Shown: one piece after another, positions 33,654 through 41,955 of the stretch
Numbering within the stretch: position 1 is the first letter of the stretch
Layout: each line of letters starts with the position of its first letter
Origin: Streptomyces sp. CB02261
GTDB taxonomy: Bacteria > Actinomycetota > Actinomycetes > Streptomycetales > Streptomycetaceae
Direction: 5' to 3'
Length of the DNA: 64,000 nt
Assembly (NCBI RefSeq): GCF_001905665.1
Contig: NZ_LIVX01000005.1
Coordinates: 272,134 to 336,133, forward strand
Program-made: the position numbers and the translations under genes
The notes under the pieces: generated by a model
Told to the model about the DNA's origin: nothing
Database searches by the model: none
What the model saw: the letters and a program-made list of their open reading frames with translations, nothing else

Positions 33654-35663
33654 TCACGGTGCCCAGGGCGCCCCCGCGTCCAGGACCAGCCGCCCCGCCT
33701 TCTGGTACTCGCGCCGCGCCCCCGCCCGCACGTCCTCGCCGGTCACCGCCGAACCGCGCGCCGCGGCCAGGTATCCGGCCGTCACCGCGGCCGACCGGAT
33801 GGCGCCTCCCGCCAGCTCGAACTCCCCGGCGCAGCGCGCGATCTCCTCGTCCACGCCCTCGCCCTTCGGCGTGCCCGCCAGACAGGAGTGCCAGAGCGCG
33901 ACCCGCTGCCGGGGGTCCGGGAACGGGAAGTCCACGACAAGATCGAGCCGGCGCGTGAACGCCTCGTCGATGTTGGCCCTGAGGTTGGTCGTGAGCACCG
34001 CGATCCCCGCGAACGCCTCAAGACGCTGGAGCAGGTACGCGCTCTCCAGATTGGCGTACCGGTCGTGCGAGCTCTTCACCTCCGACCGCTTGCCGAAGAC
34101 CGCGTCGGCCTCGTCGAAGAGCAGGACGCAGTCCGTACGGTCCACCTCGACGAAGATCCGCTCCAGGTTCTTCTCGGTCTCGCCGACGTACTTGTCGACC
34201 ACCGAGGAGAGGTCCACCACGTACAGGTCGAGGCCCAGTTCGCCGGCGACCACCTCCGCGCCGAGCGTCTTGCCGGTGCCGGACTCCCCGGCGAACAGCG
34301 CGACGACACCCCGCCCCCGCCCGCCGCCGGTGCGCAGCCGCCACTCGCCGAGCACCCGGTCCCGATGACGGGCTCTGGCGGTGAGTTCGTGCAGCAACCC
34401 CAGGGGTTCCTCGGGCAGGACGATGTCGGCGAAGCCCACCGCGGGCCGGATCCGTCGGGCGTGGCTGTCCAGCAGCGGTGCGGAGACCAGCCGGGCACTG
34501 CGCTGCACCTGCGCCGCCGTCAACGCGGTGCCCTCGAACGCGGCGAGCGCCCGCGCGGCACGGGCCGCCCGGCGGACCTGGTCCCCGCTGAGACGGTACG
34601 GGGCGGTGGCCTCGTCCAGGTCGAAGTCGCTTTCCATCGTCCCGAGTTCGCGGTGCCACAGATCCCCTGCGCCCACCGCGTCCTCGGGTGCGTCGAGAGC
34701 CAGCAGCTCCGCGCCCGGGGCCCACCCGGGGTCGGGGGCGTCGGTGCCGGCGAGGACCACGGTCGTGTCCGCCGTGGCGAGGACGCGCACCAGCGGGCCG
34801 GGCCGGGTCGGCAGCGGCTCGACGACCACGGCGGCCCCGCGGAGCCGGGCCTCCCGCAGCAGCGCCCGCCCCGCCGCCACGTCGACGGACTCCGGCCGGT
34901 ACCGCAGGACGGGCCGACCGGCGCCGAGCAGCGCGGCCACCACGGCGTCGGTGGCGGCCCCGGGAACCCGCTCCCGCAGATGCACGGTGACGGGCCCGGC
35001 CGCCGCGACCCGAGCGCCGAGCGCGGTGGGCGCCGTGCCCGTGTCCGCGGCGGCCCGCTCCGTGTCGACGCGGGTCAGCAGCTCGACTCCCGCGCCCTCC
35101 AGAGCGCCGTCCAGCCGGGTGTCGTCGCCCAGCAGATGCGCCACCACCCGCTCCGGGACACGCAGGGCCCGCCCGGGCAGCGGCCGGTCCTCGTCCTCGA
35201 CGTCGAGCAGCCCGCCGGAGCGCAGCGGCGCCGCCGGGTGGAAGCGGTCGCGGGCGGCCGGGTCGGAAGGGCCGGTGCCCGCCAGGCCGAGGGCGAGGGC
35301 GACGGTGGCGCGACGCCGTCCGACATCGTCGTTGAGGTACGCGTACGACGTCTCGAAGCTCCGGTCCACCTCGGGCGCGAGTGCCGCGAGGAGGATGTGC
35401 GCGTCCAGCGGGGACAGCGCGAAGGACCGCGCCAGGCCGCCGAGCCGGTCCGTCCGGCCGATGTCCGGCAGCGGCGGTCCGGCGTCGTCCGTCCCGTGGA
35501 CGGGCGGCTCCGAGGCGGACCGGCGGGCCGCCTCCTCGCTGACGTACAGCCCGCGCAGCGGATCGCCCGCCGTGGGATCGCCCGCGCTGCGGGCGTCCAC
35601 GAGCGCGGCGACCCGCGACCGCAGTGCGACGATCAGCTCCAGCACCTCATGAGGACCGCTCAT
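33654..35663 (-). CDS. CIS AAA+ ATPase (Afp15-like)
   Basis: A 669-residue ATPase. The AAA+ module occupies about residues 420-650: Walker A 'GESGTGKT' (about 462), Walker B 'LLFDEAD' (about 516), sensor 'VLTTNLRANID' and Arg finger region 'RRLDLVVDFPFPD'. The N-terminal 400 residues form a second, degenerate ATPase-like domain plus helices. This subunit is present in nearly all injection-system loci and is thought to help assembly or cargo loading. The start overlaps the DUF4255 stop by 4 bases, so the pair is coupled. Confidence 0.92.
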   Translation of the reverse strand: MSGPHEVLELIVALRSRVAALVDARSAGDPTAGDPLRGLYVSEEAARRSASEPPVHGTDDAGPPLPDIGRTDRLGGLARSFALSPLDAHILLAALAPEVDRSFETSYAYLNDDVGRRRATVALALGLAGTGPSDPAARDRFHPAAPLRSGGLLDVEDEDRPLPGRALRVPERVVAHLLGDDTRLDGALEGAGVELLTRVDTERAAADTGTAPTALGARVAAAGPVTVHLRERVPGAATDAVVAALLGAGRPVLRYRPESVDVAAGRALLREARLRGAAVVVEPLPTRPGPLVRVLATADTTVVLAGTDAPDPGWAPGAELLALDAPEDAVGAGDLWHRELGTMESDFDLDEATAPYRLSGDQVRRAARAARALAAFEGTALTAAQVQRSARLVSAPLLDSHARRIRPAVGFADIVLPEEPLGLLHELTARARHRDRVLGEWRLRTGGGRGRGVVALFAGESGTGKTLGAEVVAGELGLDLYVVDLSSVVDKYVGETEKNLERIFVEVDRTDCVLLFDEADAVFGKRSEVKSSHDRYANLESAYLLQRLEAFAGIAVLTTNLRANIDEAFTRRLDLVVDFPFPDPRQRVALWHSCLAGTPKGEGVDEEIARCAGEFELAGGAIRSAAVTAGYLAAARGSAVTGEDVRAGARREYQKAGRLVLDAGAPWAP

Positions 35664-36322
35664 GCGCCCGTCGCCCCCGTCGCGGCGTCGGAGCCGGCAC
35701 CGGTGGCGCCGCCTCTGCTCCCCGCGCGCCGGATCATCCGGGGCCTGACTTCCGTCGCCGCGGCGTCGAGCCCCCGCACGACGATCTCCGCCTCCGTGAC
35801 CGGCGGCGCTACCTCGTACACCGGGGTGACCGGGAAGGGGGTGGTGACCACGACGTCCAGCGACGGCTTGAGCTCGCCGCCGAGCGCCGACCAGATGTCC
35901 GCGAGCGACCGTGACTCGGCGGGCGGCACGGCGACGCTGATCGGAAGGGACGCGGCGATCGGCCGCACCGACTCCGGTACGGCGTCGCCGGCCAGCACCT
36001 CGTGGGGGAGGAGCAGCGCCATCGCGGCGGCGAGCAGCCGGTGCTCGTCCTCGGGCCGGGAGGTCCAGGCCGTCACCAGGTAGGAGAGCCTGAACCAGCG
36101 CGGTGGCTGACGTCGGCGCGTCACGGCGCCACCGGCGTCCCGCTCGGCGTAGGCGCCGCGCTCGCGCCGGGCCACGTCCTCCCTGATGTCGTACAGATAG
36201 GCGTTCAGGGTCGGGGCATTGCGGCGGGCCGCCCAGTCGCGGGTCGGCGCGTCGAAGGCGACGTCGCCGGTCACCGCGGGTGCCAGCAGCCGGCGCAGGG
36301 CCTCGTCTATCTCATGGATCAT
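35660..36322 (-). CDS. CIS tail terminator/cap protein (DUF4255, Afp16-like)
   Basis: A 220-residue protein: 'MIHEIDEALRRLL' and 'PTLNAYLYDIREDVARRE' are typical of DUF4255, the terminator that caps the distal end of the tube and sheath. The last about 40 residues are Arg/Gly/Ala-rich and look disordered. It overlaps the regulator stop by one base (TGATG) and the ATPase start by 4 bases, giving a tight three-gene unit. Confidence 0.88.
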   Translation of the reverse strand: MIHEIDEALRRLLAPAVTGDVAFDAPTRDWAARRNAPTLNAYLYDIREDVARRERGAYAERDAGGAVTRRRQPPRWFRLSYLVTAWTSRPEDEHRLLAAAMALLLPHEVLAGDAVPESVRPIAASLPISVAVPPAESRSLADIWSALGGELKPSLDVVVTTPFPVTPVYEVAPPVTEAEIVVRGLDAAATEVRPRMIRRAGSRGGATGAGSDAATGATGA

Positions 36323-36972
36323 CAGATGTAGCCTTCGCGGAGCGCGTACGCGACGGCATGCGCCCGGTTGGTGAGCTGGAGACGCGTCATCAGCGCGTGC
36401 AGGATGTTCTTGACGGTGCGTTCGGAGTACGCGAGCTTCTCGCTGATCTGGCGGGTGTCGAGGCCCTCGGCGAGGAGCCGCAGGACGTCCACCTCGCGGG
36501 GAGCCATCCCGAAGAGCGGCACCGCCCCGCCGGTGGCCGCGCCCGTCGAGGTGGCCCGCTGCAAGCGCCCGACCTGGTTCAGCAGACGGCTGACCAGGTC
36601 AGGCGGCAGTTCGCCGTCGCCGCGCGCCGCGCTGTGCACGGCGCTCAGCAGACGCTGTTCGGTGGCCTGATGACGCCAGATGATGGCCCGTACCCCGTAC
36701 TCGACGACGGCCAGCAGGTCGGGCTCGCGCAGCTCGCGCGCGACGAGGACGACACGCTGGTCCCGCCCGCGCAGCAGGCGCCGCAGCTCGGCCGTGGTGG
36801 GTTCGTCGATCCGCTCCGCGAGCAGCACGGCGACCGCCGGGGCGTTCCGGTTCCCGTCGTCCTGGTCAGGGACGACGTCGATGGTCGGCTGATGCCGCAG
36901 GTGGCTGATGAGCCCGGCCCGACTGAGAGGATCGGACGCGTGGACGGTCACCGTCACCGGCTTGGTGAGCAC
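36322..36972 (-). CDS. LuxR-type regulator with atypical receiver domain, CIS-linked
   Basis: A 216-residue response-regulator-like protein. The N-terminal receiver ('VHASDPLSRAGLISHL') lacks the usual phosphorylatable Asp: the beta-3 strand reads 'AVAVLLAERID' instead of the VVLLDxxMP pattern. The C-terminal LuxR HTH is complete ('PREVDVLRLLAEGLDTRQISEKLAYSERTVKNI'). It is co-transcribed and overlapping with the DUF4255 gene, so it is the likely CIS regulator, acting without classical phosphorylation. The start (GTG 36972) is uncertain; the open frame runs far upstream without homology. No partner kinase is present. Confidence 0.8.
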   Translation of the reverse strand: MLTKPVTVTVHASDPLSRAGLISHLRHQPTIDVVPDQDDGNRNAPAVAVLLAERIDEPTTAELRRLLRGRDQRVVLVARELREPDLLAVVEYGVRAIIWRHQATEQRLLSAVHSAARGDGELPPDLVSRLLNQVGRLQRATSTGAATGGAVPLFGMAPREVDVLRLLAEGLDTRQISEKLAYSERTVKNILHALMTRLQLTNRAHAVAYALREGYI

Positions 36973-37381
36973 TTCCCCTACCTGCTCTTTCTCACTCGCC
37001 TCGACGGTCCGGGCGAGTGGGAGGCCCCTCCGGGAACGACCGCTGAGAAGGCCGCTCCGGTGTCTCCCGCCGGATGATCGGCGCACATGGTGAGCCCCCG
37101 AGGTCTGCTGGTCAGCGGCCGACGCGCCGGCCGCAGTTGGTCCCGTCCAGCTTCCCGCGCACGACTCACGTCCCACTGGCGCGGCGCTAACGTTCCGCTG
37201 CCGCCGCTCGAACCCCGCCCGCCCCCGCCGGACCAACCGATTCCCGTGTGGTGCCTGTCACGTGTCGGCGAGGAGGGGTGTCGGGCGAGCGTGCCACCGG
37301 GGCCGGGAGCTCATGACGGACACCCTGCCAGGCCCGCCGGGCCGGGGCGACCGGATATACGGGCGGTTCCGCAGGGGCCTG
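36973..37381. other. intergenic region without a recognised gene
   Basis: About 400 bases between the LuxR-type regulator start and the MscS stop. Open frames here are shadow frames with no family resemblance. It should contain the promoter of the regulator-DUF4255-ATPase unit; no convincing consensus was recognised. Confidence 0.5.
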
Positions 37382-38431
37382 TCAGTGGCCCGGGGCGTCG
37401 GCCGCCGGGGCGGTGATGATGCGGGGGAGCGCGCCCGGGTGCTCCCGGGTGAGCCAGTCGACGAGGTCCTCCCGAACGGCGCAGCGGGTGGTCCAGAGGT
37501 CGTCGGCGTCCTTGGCCGTGACGATGGCGCGGACGGTGATGGCGGTCGGGGACGTGTCGGTGACCGCGAGGTCCCAGGCGCGGCCGTCCCAGGTGGGACA
37601 GGTGTCGAGGAAGTCCTTCAGGTGGGCGCGCATCAGGCCGACGGGCGCGGAGTGGTCGCAGTGCACGAAGACGGAGCCCGTCAGCTCGTTGCCGCCGCGG
37701 GTCCAGTTCTCGAAGGGGCGGGAGGTGAAGTACGAGACGGGCAGGGTGACCCGGCGCTCGTCCCAGGTCCGTACGGTGAGGAAGGTGAGGGTGACCTCCT
37801 CCACGGTGCCCCATTCCCCGTCGACGACGACCGTGTCGCCTATGCGGACCATGTCGCCGAAGGCGATCTGGAAGCCGGCGAACAGATTGCCGAGCGTCGA
37901 CTGCGCCGCCACGCCGGCCACGATGCCGATGATCCCGGCCGAGGCGAGCAGGGAGGTGCCGAGCCCTCGGAACGTCGGGAACGTGACGAGGGCGAAGGCC
38001 GCGGCGACGACACCTATCGCGACCGACACCACGCGTGTGATCAGCGTCACCTGGGTACGGACGCGGCGCAGCCGTGCGGCGTCCCGCGCGCGCGTGGCGT
38101 ACCGCGCGTACGAGGACTCGACGACGGCCGAGGCGAACCGCACGGTCAGCCAGGCGCCGCCGCCGATCAGGCACAGCAGCAGGATCTGGTCCACCGCCGC
38201 CGTGTGCTCCAGGAGCGGCCGCCATTCCGTTGCGCGGTAGGACCACCGGAACACGGCGGTCAGGAGGACGAGATGGAGGGGGGTGCGGCAGCGCCGCAGC
38301 AGCCCCCAGAGCGGGGTGTCAGGGCGACGCGCGTCCGCGTACCTCGCGAAGAGGTCCGCCGCGCGGCCGGCGGCGAGGGCCAGCAGTGCCGAGCCGCCGA
38401 GGACGATCGCCAGTCGAACAACGCTTTCCAT
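37382..38431 (-). CDS. MscS-family mechanosensitive channel
   Basis: A 349-residue membrane protein with four hydrophobic helices (about 5-25, 50-68, 80-100, 130-150) and the MscS pore helix and beta domain 'LASAGIIGIVAGVAAQSTLGNLFAGFQIAF', continuing with 'GDMVRIGDTVVVDGEWGTVEEV'. It opens on membrane tension to release solutes on osmotic downshock. Start ATG 38431 has GGGGAG 5 bases upstream; the long upstream frame is antisense to the Clp-N genes. Its promoter region is shared with the divergent HTH gene and its twin operators. Confidence 0.88.
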   Translation of the reverse strand: MESVVRLAIVLGGSALLALAAGRAADLFARYADARRPDTPLWGLLRRCRTPLHLVLLTAVFRWSYRATEWRPLLEHTAAVDQILLLCLIGGGAWLTVRFASAVVESSYARYATRARDAARLRRVRTQVTLITRVVSVAIGVVAAAFALVTFPTFRGLGTSLLASAGIIGIVAGVAAQSTLGNLFAGFQIAFGDMVRIGDTVVVDGEWGTVEEVTLTFLTVRTWDERRVTLPVSYFTSRPFENWTRGGNELTGSVFVHCDHSAPVGLMRAHLKDFLDTCPTWDGRAWDLAVTDTSPTAITVRAIVTAKDADDLWTTRCAVREDLVDWLTREHPGALPRIITAPAADAPGH

Positions 38432-38497
38432 GGCTCCCCAGTCGATGTGTGGATGGTGGTTCCTGTTCGCCTCACCGCCGTGCCACCCGGCAAACAC

Positions 38498-38540
38498 GTC
38501 AACCAAGGTTGACGGGACGAGGTTGTCAACGTAGGTTGAC
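38498..38540. promoter_or_regulatory. two 16-bp operators overlapping the HTH-gene promoter
   Basis: GTCAACCAAGGTTGAC (38498-38513) and GTCAACGTAGGTTGAC (38525-38540) are 14/16 identical inverted repeats 27 bases apart. The promoter TTGACG (38509-38514)-N17-TAGGTT (38532-38537) is embedded in them, and the ATG at 38544 follows by 6 bases, so the mRNA is probably leaderless and repressed by a factor binding these sites. Confidence 0.75.
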
Positions 38541-38543
38541 TGC

Positions 38544-38753
38544 ATGACCGATGCGACCGATCTCGCCGCGCGAGCGGGCGACCGCGACCCCCGGGTCGGA
38601 CTGCGGGCCGTCTCCGCGCTGCGGCGACTGCTGGAACAGCTGGAAGCCGTCCAGGTGCGCAGTGCGCGCAACCAGGGCTGGTCGTGGCAGGAGATCGCGA
38701 CCGAACTGGGAGTCAGCCGACAGGCCGTCCACAAGAAATACGGGAGGCAGTGA
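38544..38753 (+). CDS. small HTH DNA-binding protein
   Basis: A 69-residue protein with a single C-terminal HTH: 'WSWQEIATELGVSRQAVHKKYGR', similar to sigma-70 region 4 / MerR-like small regulators, and an N-terminal helix 'ALRRLLEQLEAVQVRSAR' suited to dimerisation. It overlaps the Clp-N gene by one base (TGATG), so both are one operon. The twin inverted repeats over its own promoter make it the obvious autorepressor. The mRNA appears leaderless. The signal sensed is unknown. Confidence 0.82.
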   Translation: MTDATDLAARAGDRDPRVGLRAVSALRRLLEQLEAVQVRSARNQGWSWQEIATELGVSRQAVHKKYGRQ

Positions 38754-39307
38754 TGTTCGAACGGTTCACGAAGGCCGCACGTGCCGTGGTGAAGGGGGCG
38801 GTCGAGCACGCGGAGCGGGGCGGCGCGACCGTCGTCACCGAGGAACACCTGCTCCTGGCCCTGCTCGACCGCGAGGACACCCGGGCGGCGGCCGCGCTGC
38901 GGCAGCTGTGCCCGCCGGACCGCCGCCCGTCCCTGGTGACCGCGCTCGCCGAAGCCCGGCGCCGGGCGGGACTCTCCCGGGCCGACGCGACCGCTCTGGC
39001 GGAACTCGGCATCGACGTCGGCGCGATCGTGGCACGCGTGGAGGAGACGCACGGCGCCGGCGCCCTGGCGGCCGATCGCAAGGACGCCGGGTGGTGGTCG
39101 GGCCGCCGCTCCTTCTCCCAGGAGGCCAAGGCCGTCCTGGAGAAGTCGCTCCGCGTGGCGCTGGCCCGCAAGGACCGGGAGATCGGCGACGAGCACATCC
39201 TCCTTGCCCTCACCACGACCGGCGGCGTCGTCGCCGAGGCCCTCGCCGACCACGGTGTGACCTTCGCCTCCGTCGACACGGCGGTCTCCACCGCGACGAC
39301 ACGTTAG
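38753..39307 (+). CDS. ClpC-like N-terminal double-domain protein (no ATPase)
   Basis: A 184-residue protein made of two Clp-N repeats: 'MFERFTKAARAVVKGAVEHAERGG' with 'TEEHLLLALLDREDTRAA', then 'FSQEAKAVLEKSLRVALARKDREIGDEHILLALTTT'. It has no AAA+ domain or ClpP-binding loop. Such free-standing Clp-N proteins may act as adaptor or as decoy for arginine-phosphorylated or misfolded substrates. Coupled with the HTH gene, it forms a probable protein-stress operon. The ATG at 38753 shares one base with the HTH stop. Confidence 0.85.
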   Translation: MFERFTKAARAVVKGAVEHAERGGATVVTEEHLLLALLDREDTRAAAALRQLCPPDRRPSLVTALAEARRRAGLSRADATALAELGIDVGAIVARVEETHGAGALAADRKDAGWWSGRRSFSQEAKAVLEKSLRVALARKDREIGDEHILLALTTTGGVVAEALADHGVTFASVDTAVSTATTR

Positions 39308-39399
39308 AGGGTGTGGCTTCCGTTCCCCGGGGCAGGCGGTCCTCCTGAGCCCGCGTGACGCGGCTCGGGAGAACGTCCGAGAACGGAGGAGTGATCGAC

Positions 39400-39774
39400 A
39401 TGGCGGAGAACGTGTGGAGTTACGGGCAGGCGTTCGGCCACCTGGTGGGCACGGACCTGACCGGCTGGAGGGTGGAGGCCACCGACGGACACATCGGGAA
39501 GGTCGACAAGCACTCCGACGAGGTCGGCGACGCCTATCTGGTCGTCGACACGGGAGTGTGGATCTTCGGCAAGGAAGTGCTCCTTCCCGCCAGCACGGTG
39601 ACCCGCATCGACCTGGAGGGTCATGTGGTGCACATCGGCCTGACCAAGGAGCAGATCAAGGACGCGCCGGAGTTCCACTCCGACAAGCACCTCGCGGACC
39701 AGCAGTACCGGGAGGAGATCGCCGTGCACTACCGGACGGGCGGCCCCTTCGGCGGCGGCCCGGCCGTCGTCTGA
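39400..39774 (+). CDS. PRC-barrel domain protein
   Basis: A 124-residue cytoplasmic protein with a PRC-barrel-like core: 'LVGTDLTGWRVEATDGHIGKVDKHSDEV' followed by 'YLVVDTGVWIFGKEVLLPASTV'. Such domains bind RNA or protein partners and occur in stress-linked actinobacterial proteins. ATG 39400 (GGAGGAG about 9 bases upstream) was chosen over the GTG at 39391, which would overlap the ribosome site. It ends before a strong terminator. Function is unknown. Confidence 0.8.
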   Translation: MAENVWSYGQAFGHLVGTDLTGWRVEATDGHIGKVDKHSDEVGDAYLVVDTGVWIFGKEVLLPASTVTRIDLEGHVVHIGLTKEQIKDAPEFHSDKHLADQQYREEIAVHYRTGGPFGGGPAVV

Positions 39775-39829
39775 CCCCGGCTCATACGCCTCTCACCCGT
39801 ACACACCTCTGACCCCTGCCCCCTACGCC

Positions 39830-39865
39830 GAGGCGGCCCCCGCACCCAGGTGCGGGGGCCGCCTC
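39830..39865. terminator. bidirectional terminator
   Basis: 17-base inverted arms (39830-39846 with 39849-39865) between the convergent PRC-barrel and DUF1232 genes. The 2-base spacer means the outer 14-15 pairs form the stem. Confidence 0.82.
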
Positions 39866-39893
39866 ACGCCGTCGAACTCCCGGGTCCCGCACG

Positions 39894-40187
39894 TCAGCCG
39901 GGCAGCTCCTCGCGACCCACGCCGCTCCTGGCCGCCGCCGTGTGCAGGGCCCGCAGGGCCACCAGCAGGACCCCGATGTCGTCCAGGTAGACCGGGTCCG
40001 GGATCAGGTCGATCGGCGACACCGTGTACACCACGGCCGCCCAGAACAGGGCCTTGGACCGCAACGGCACCCCCGCGTCCAGCAGCAACCTGCGCGCCCG
40101 GAAGACGCGTACGAGCAGAACGGCCGCGTATCCCGCCATCACGAGCGCGACGACCGCGGCGACCACGAGCCAGAGTGAGCTGTCCAT
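39894..40187 (-). CDS. DUF1232 (YkvA-like) membrane protein
   Basis: A 97-residue protein: one N-terminal transmembrane helix (about 6-26), a basic stretch, and the DUF1232 core 'LFWAAVVYTVSPIDLIPDPVYLDDIGVLLVALRAL' in which 'SPIDLIPD' is the family signature. The role is unknown; YkvA-like proteins are peripheral or single-pass membrane proteins of envelope stress loci. It is transcribed towards the strong terminator. Confidence 0.85.
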   Translation of the reverse strand: MDSSLWLVVAAVVALVMAGYAAVLLVRVFRARRLLLDAGVPLRSKALFWAAVVYTVSPIDLIPDPVYLDDIGVLLVALRALHTAAARSGVGREELPG

Positions 40188-40238
40188 GTTCCTCTCCTAC
40201 CCCGACTGCCGGGCGACCTCGCACGCCGCCGCGCCGGC

Positions 40239-41855
40239 TCAGGGGGTGCACCGGTGCACGACGGTCCACGGCCAGGTCGCCCCGCTGCCGGCTTCGACGA
40301 GGCCGACCATCCGGAACGCCGTGTCCGTGAGGCCGCCGAACGTGTACCGGTGAGGACCGGTGGGTCCGTGGGCGTGCTCGTAGCCCGCCAGGTTCCAGGT
40401 GTAGACCGGGACTTCGGCCGGAACCGCTTCGGCCGGCCCGCCCGGATCGTAGGCGGCGACCTGCTCGTCGGTGACGATCAGCACCCGGTCGTGCTGCCGG
40501 TAGTGGGCGCGCAGCGCCTTCGCGGTGTAGGTGCCGCCGAGGCTGTGGAACCGTTTCAGCACGTCGAGCACGGGTTCCCCCGTCCGGAACGGCACCACGG
40601 TGCTGGACCAGCCGAACTCCACCAGGTCCGCCTGCTCGGCCCGCATCGCCAGCGCGACGCCGAACACGGCCGCCGCGTCCGCCCGCGTCAGCTTCGACCG
40701 CTCGGACACGGTGTCCCAGAACATGGAGTCGGACCGGTCCACCAGGATCAACGTCCGGCCGGGCAGGGCCGGTACGTGGGAGAGGGAGTGCCCGAGCGCC
40801 TGCTCCAGAGGGGCCGCCCAGTGCTCCGACGGCGCGTGCCGGTACGCGGCCAGGTAGCGGAAGGGGAACTGACGGGACCGCGCGACCTCGTCGGCGTCCG
40901 CGACCCGCGCGGCGACCCGGGCCGCCGCCTCGTCCGAGATTCCCGCCTCGTCGAAGTTCCGCAGGTTCCGCAGGAGAGCCATCGGCCCCATCGACGGGAT
41001 GACCGCCTCCCATACGGCGGCGTCCATCGGGCCCTGGAGCCAGCCCGCGACGGCCTCCCAGGTCATCCCCGCGGCCGTCAGCCGCGCGGCGCCGTCCGGC
41101 CCGGTCACCAGGGCCCGCCGCTCGGCCACCGGCAGCTCCCTCAGCGCCCGGTGCGCGGTCAGCAGACGGTCGGAGGCCGGCGGGACCGCGAGCTCCGGGT
41201 GGTGGCGGCGGTCCAGGGCGTACCGGAAGAGCGCGTCCTGCCACGGCTTGTCCGGATCGGGGCGGGCGTGCACCAGGTTGAGCACGTCACCGAAACGGAA
41301 GCCCTTGGACACGGTGTCGTACTTCAGCAGGGACCGGGAGGAGTACAGCCGGCGTACGGCATCGGCGATGCCGCGCTTCACGGGCTGTGGCACCTTCCGT
41401 CCGTACGTCGAGGTCCAGTACGCGAGCATCTCGCCGGGCTCGTCGGCGCGCTGCAGCACCGAGTTGATCACGGACCGGTTGGACGGCCCGTCGGACGCCC
41501 CGGCCTCCAGCCGGGCCCGCACGTACGCGGCGGCGCCCACCAGCGACGCCGTCCGCATGTTGCCCTCGCCGCGGAGCCAGCGCAACAGGCCGGCCGTCCA
41601 CACGGGGTCCTCGACGGCGAGTGCGCGGACGAGCCGGGTGTACCGGTCGTCGCGGTCCCGCCCGCTCTCGTAGAAGGTCTGCTGCGAGACGAAGTTGCCG
41701 ACGGCCAGCAGGAAGAGCTCCTCGCGGGGCTCCCGGACGAAGGCCGGGCCGCCCGGGTGGGTGCGCAGGCCCCGGCCGGGCGGCCGGTGGTGGCTCGTGG
41801 GCTTCGACGCGGTAGGGGTGGCGGCGGCCGCCGCGACATGCGGAGCCACGAGCAT
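40239..41855 (-). CDS. TROVE-domain RNA-binding protein (Ro60/Rsr-like)
   Basis: About 538 residues. The TROVE HEAT-ring spans about 40-370 ('REELFLLAVGNFVSQQTFYESG', 'RDDRYTRLVRALAVEDPVW', 'MRTASLVGAAAYVRAR'), followed by a von Willebrand A-like domain with MIDAS motif 'DRSDS' (about 372) and 'GGTYTAKAL'. Ro60/Rsr proteins bind Y RNAs and misfolded RNAs and hand them to exonucleases; in bacteria they act in RNA quality control and rRNA maturation. The start is uncertain: ATG 41855 has no clear ribosome site and an in-frame ATG occurs at 41942. A hairpin-forming RNA candidate lies just upstream, and Y-RNA-like RNAs lie at 59924-60187. Confidence 0.87.
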   Translation of the reverse strand: MLVAPHVAAAAATPTASKPTSHHRPPGRGLRTHPGGPAFVREPREELFLLAVGNFVSQQTFYESGRDRDDRYTRLVRALAVEDPVWTAGLLRWLRGEGNMRTASLVGAAAYVRARLEAGASDGPSNRSVINSVLQRADEPGEMLAYWTSTYGRKVPQPVKRGIADAVRRLYSSRSLLKYDTVSKGFRFGDVLNLVHARPDPDKPWQDALFRYALDRRHHPELAVPPASDRLLTAHRALRELPVAERRALVTGPDGAARLTAAGMTWEAVAGWLQGPMDAAVWEAVIPSMGPMALLRNLRNFDEAGISDEAAARVAARVADADEVARSRQFPFRYLAAYRHAPSEHWAAPLEQALGHSLSHVPALPGRTLILVDRSDSMFWDTVSERSKLTRADAAAVFGVALAMRAEQADLVEFGWSSTVVPFRTGEPVLDVLKRFHSLGGTYTAKALRAHYRQHDRVLIVTDEQVAAYDPGGPAEAVPAEVPVYTWNLAGYEHAHGPTGPHRYTFGGLTDTAFRMVGLVEAGSGATWPWTVVHRCTP

Positions 41856-41955
41856 CTCGGACCAGATCTTGGAGACGCGCTGGGAGTGACGAGGCAGTGA
41901 ATCCCCCCGGATCCATAGGAACGGACGGCCCCGGGCATGCATCCGACGGGGCGGA

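Noticed and set aside
37087..37416. A small gene between the LuxR-type regulator and MscS
   Set aside because: Only Pro/Arg-rich shadow frames without ribosome site or family resemblance.
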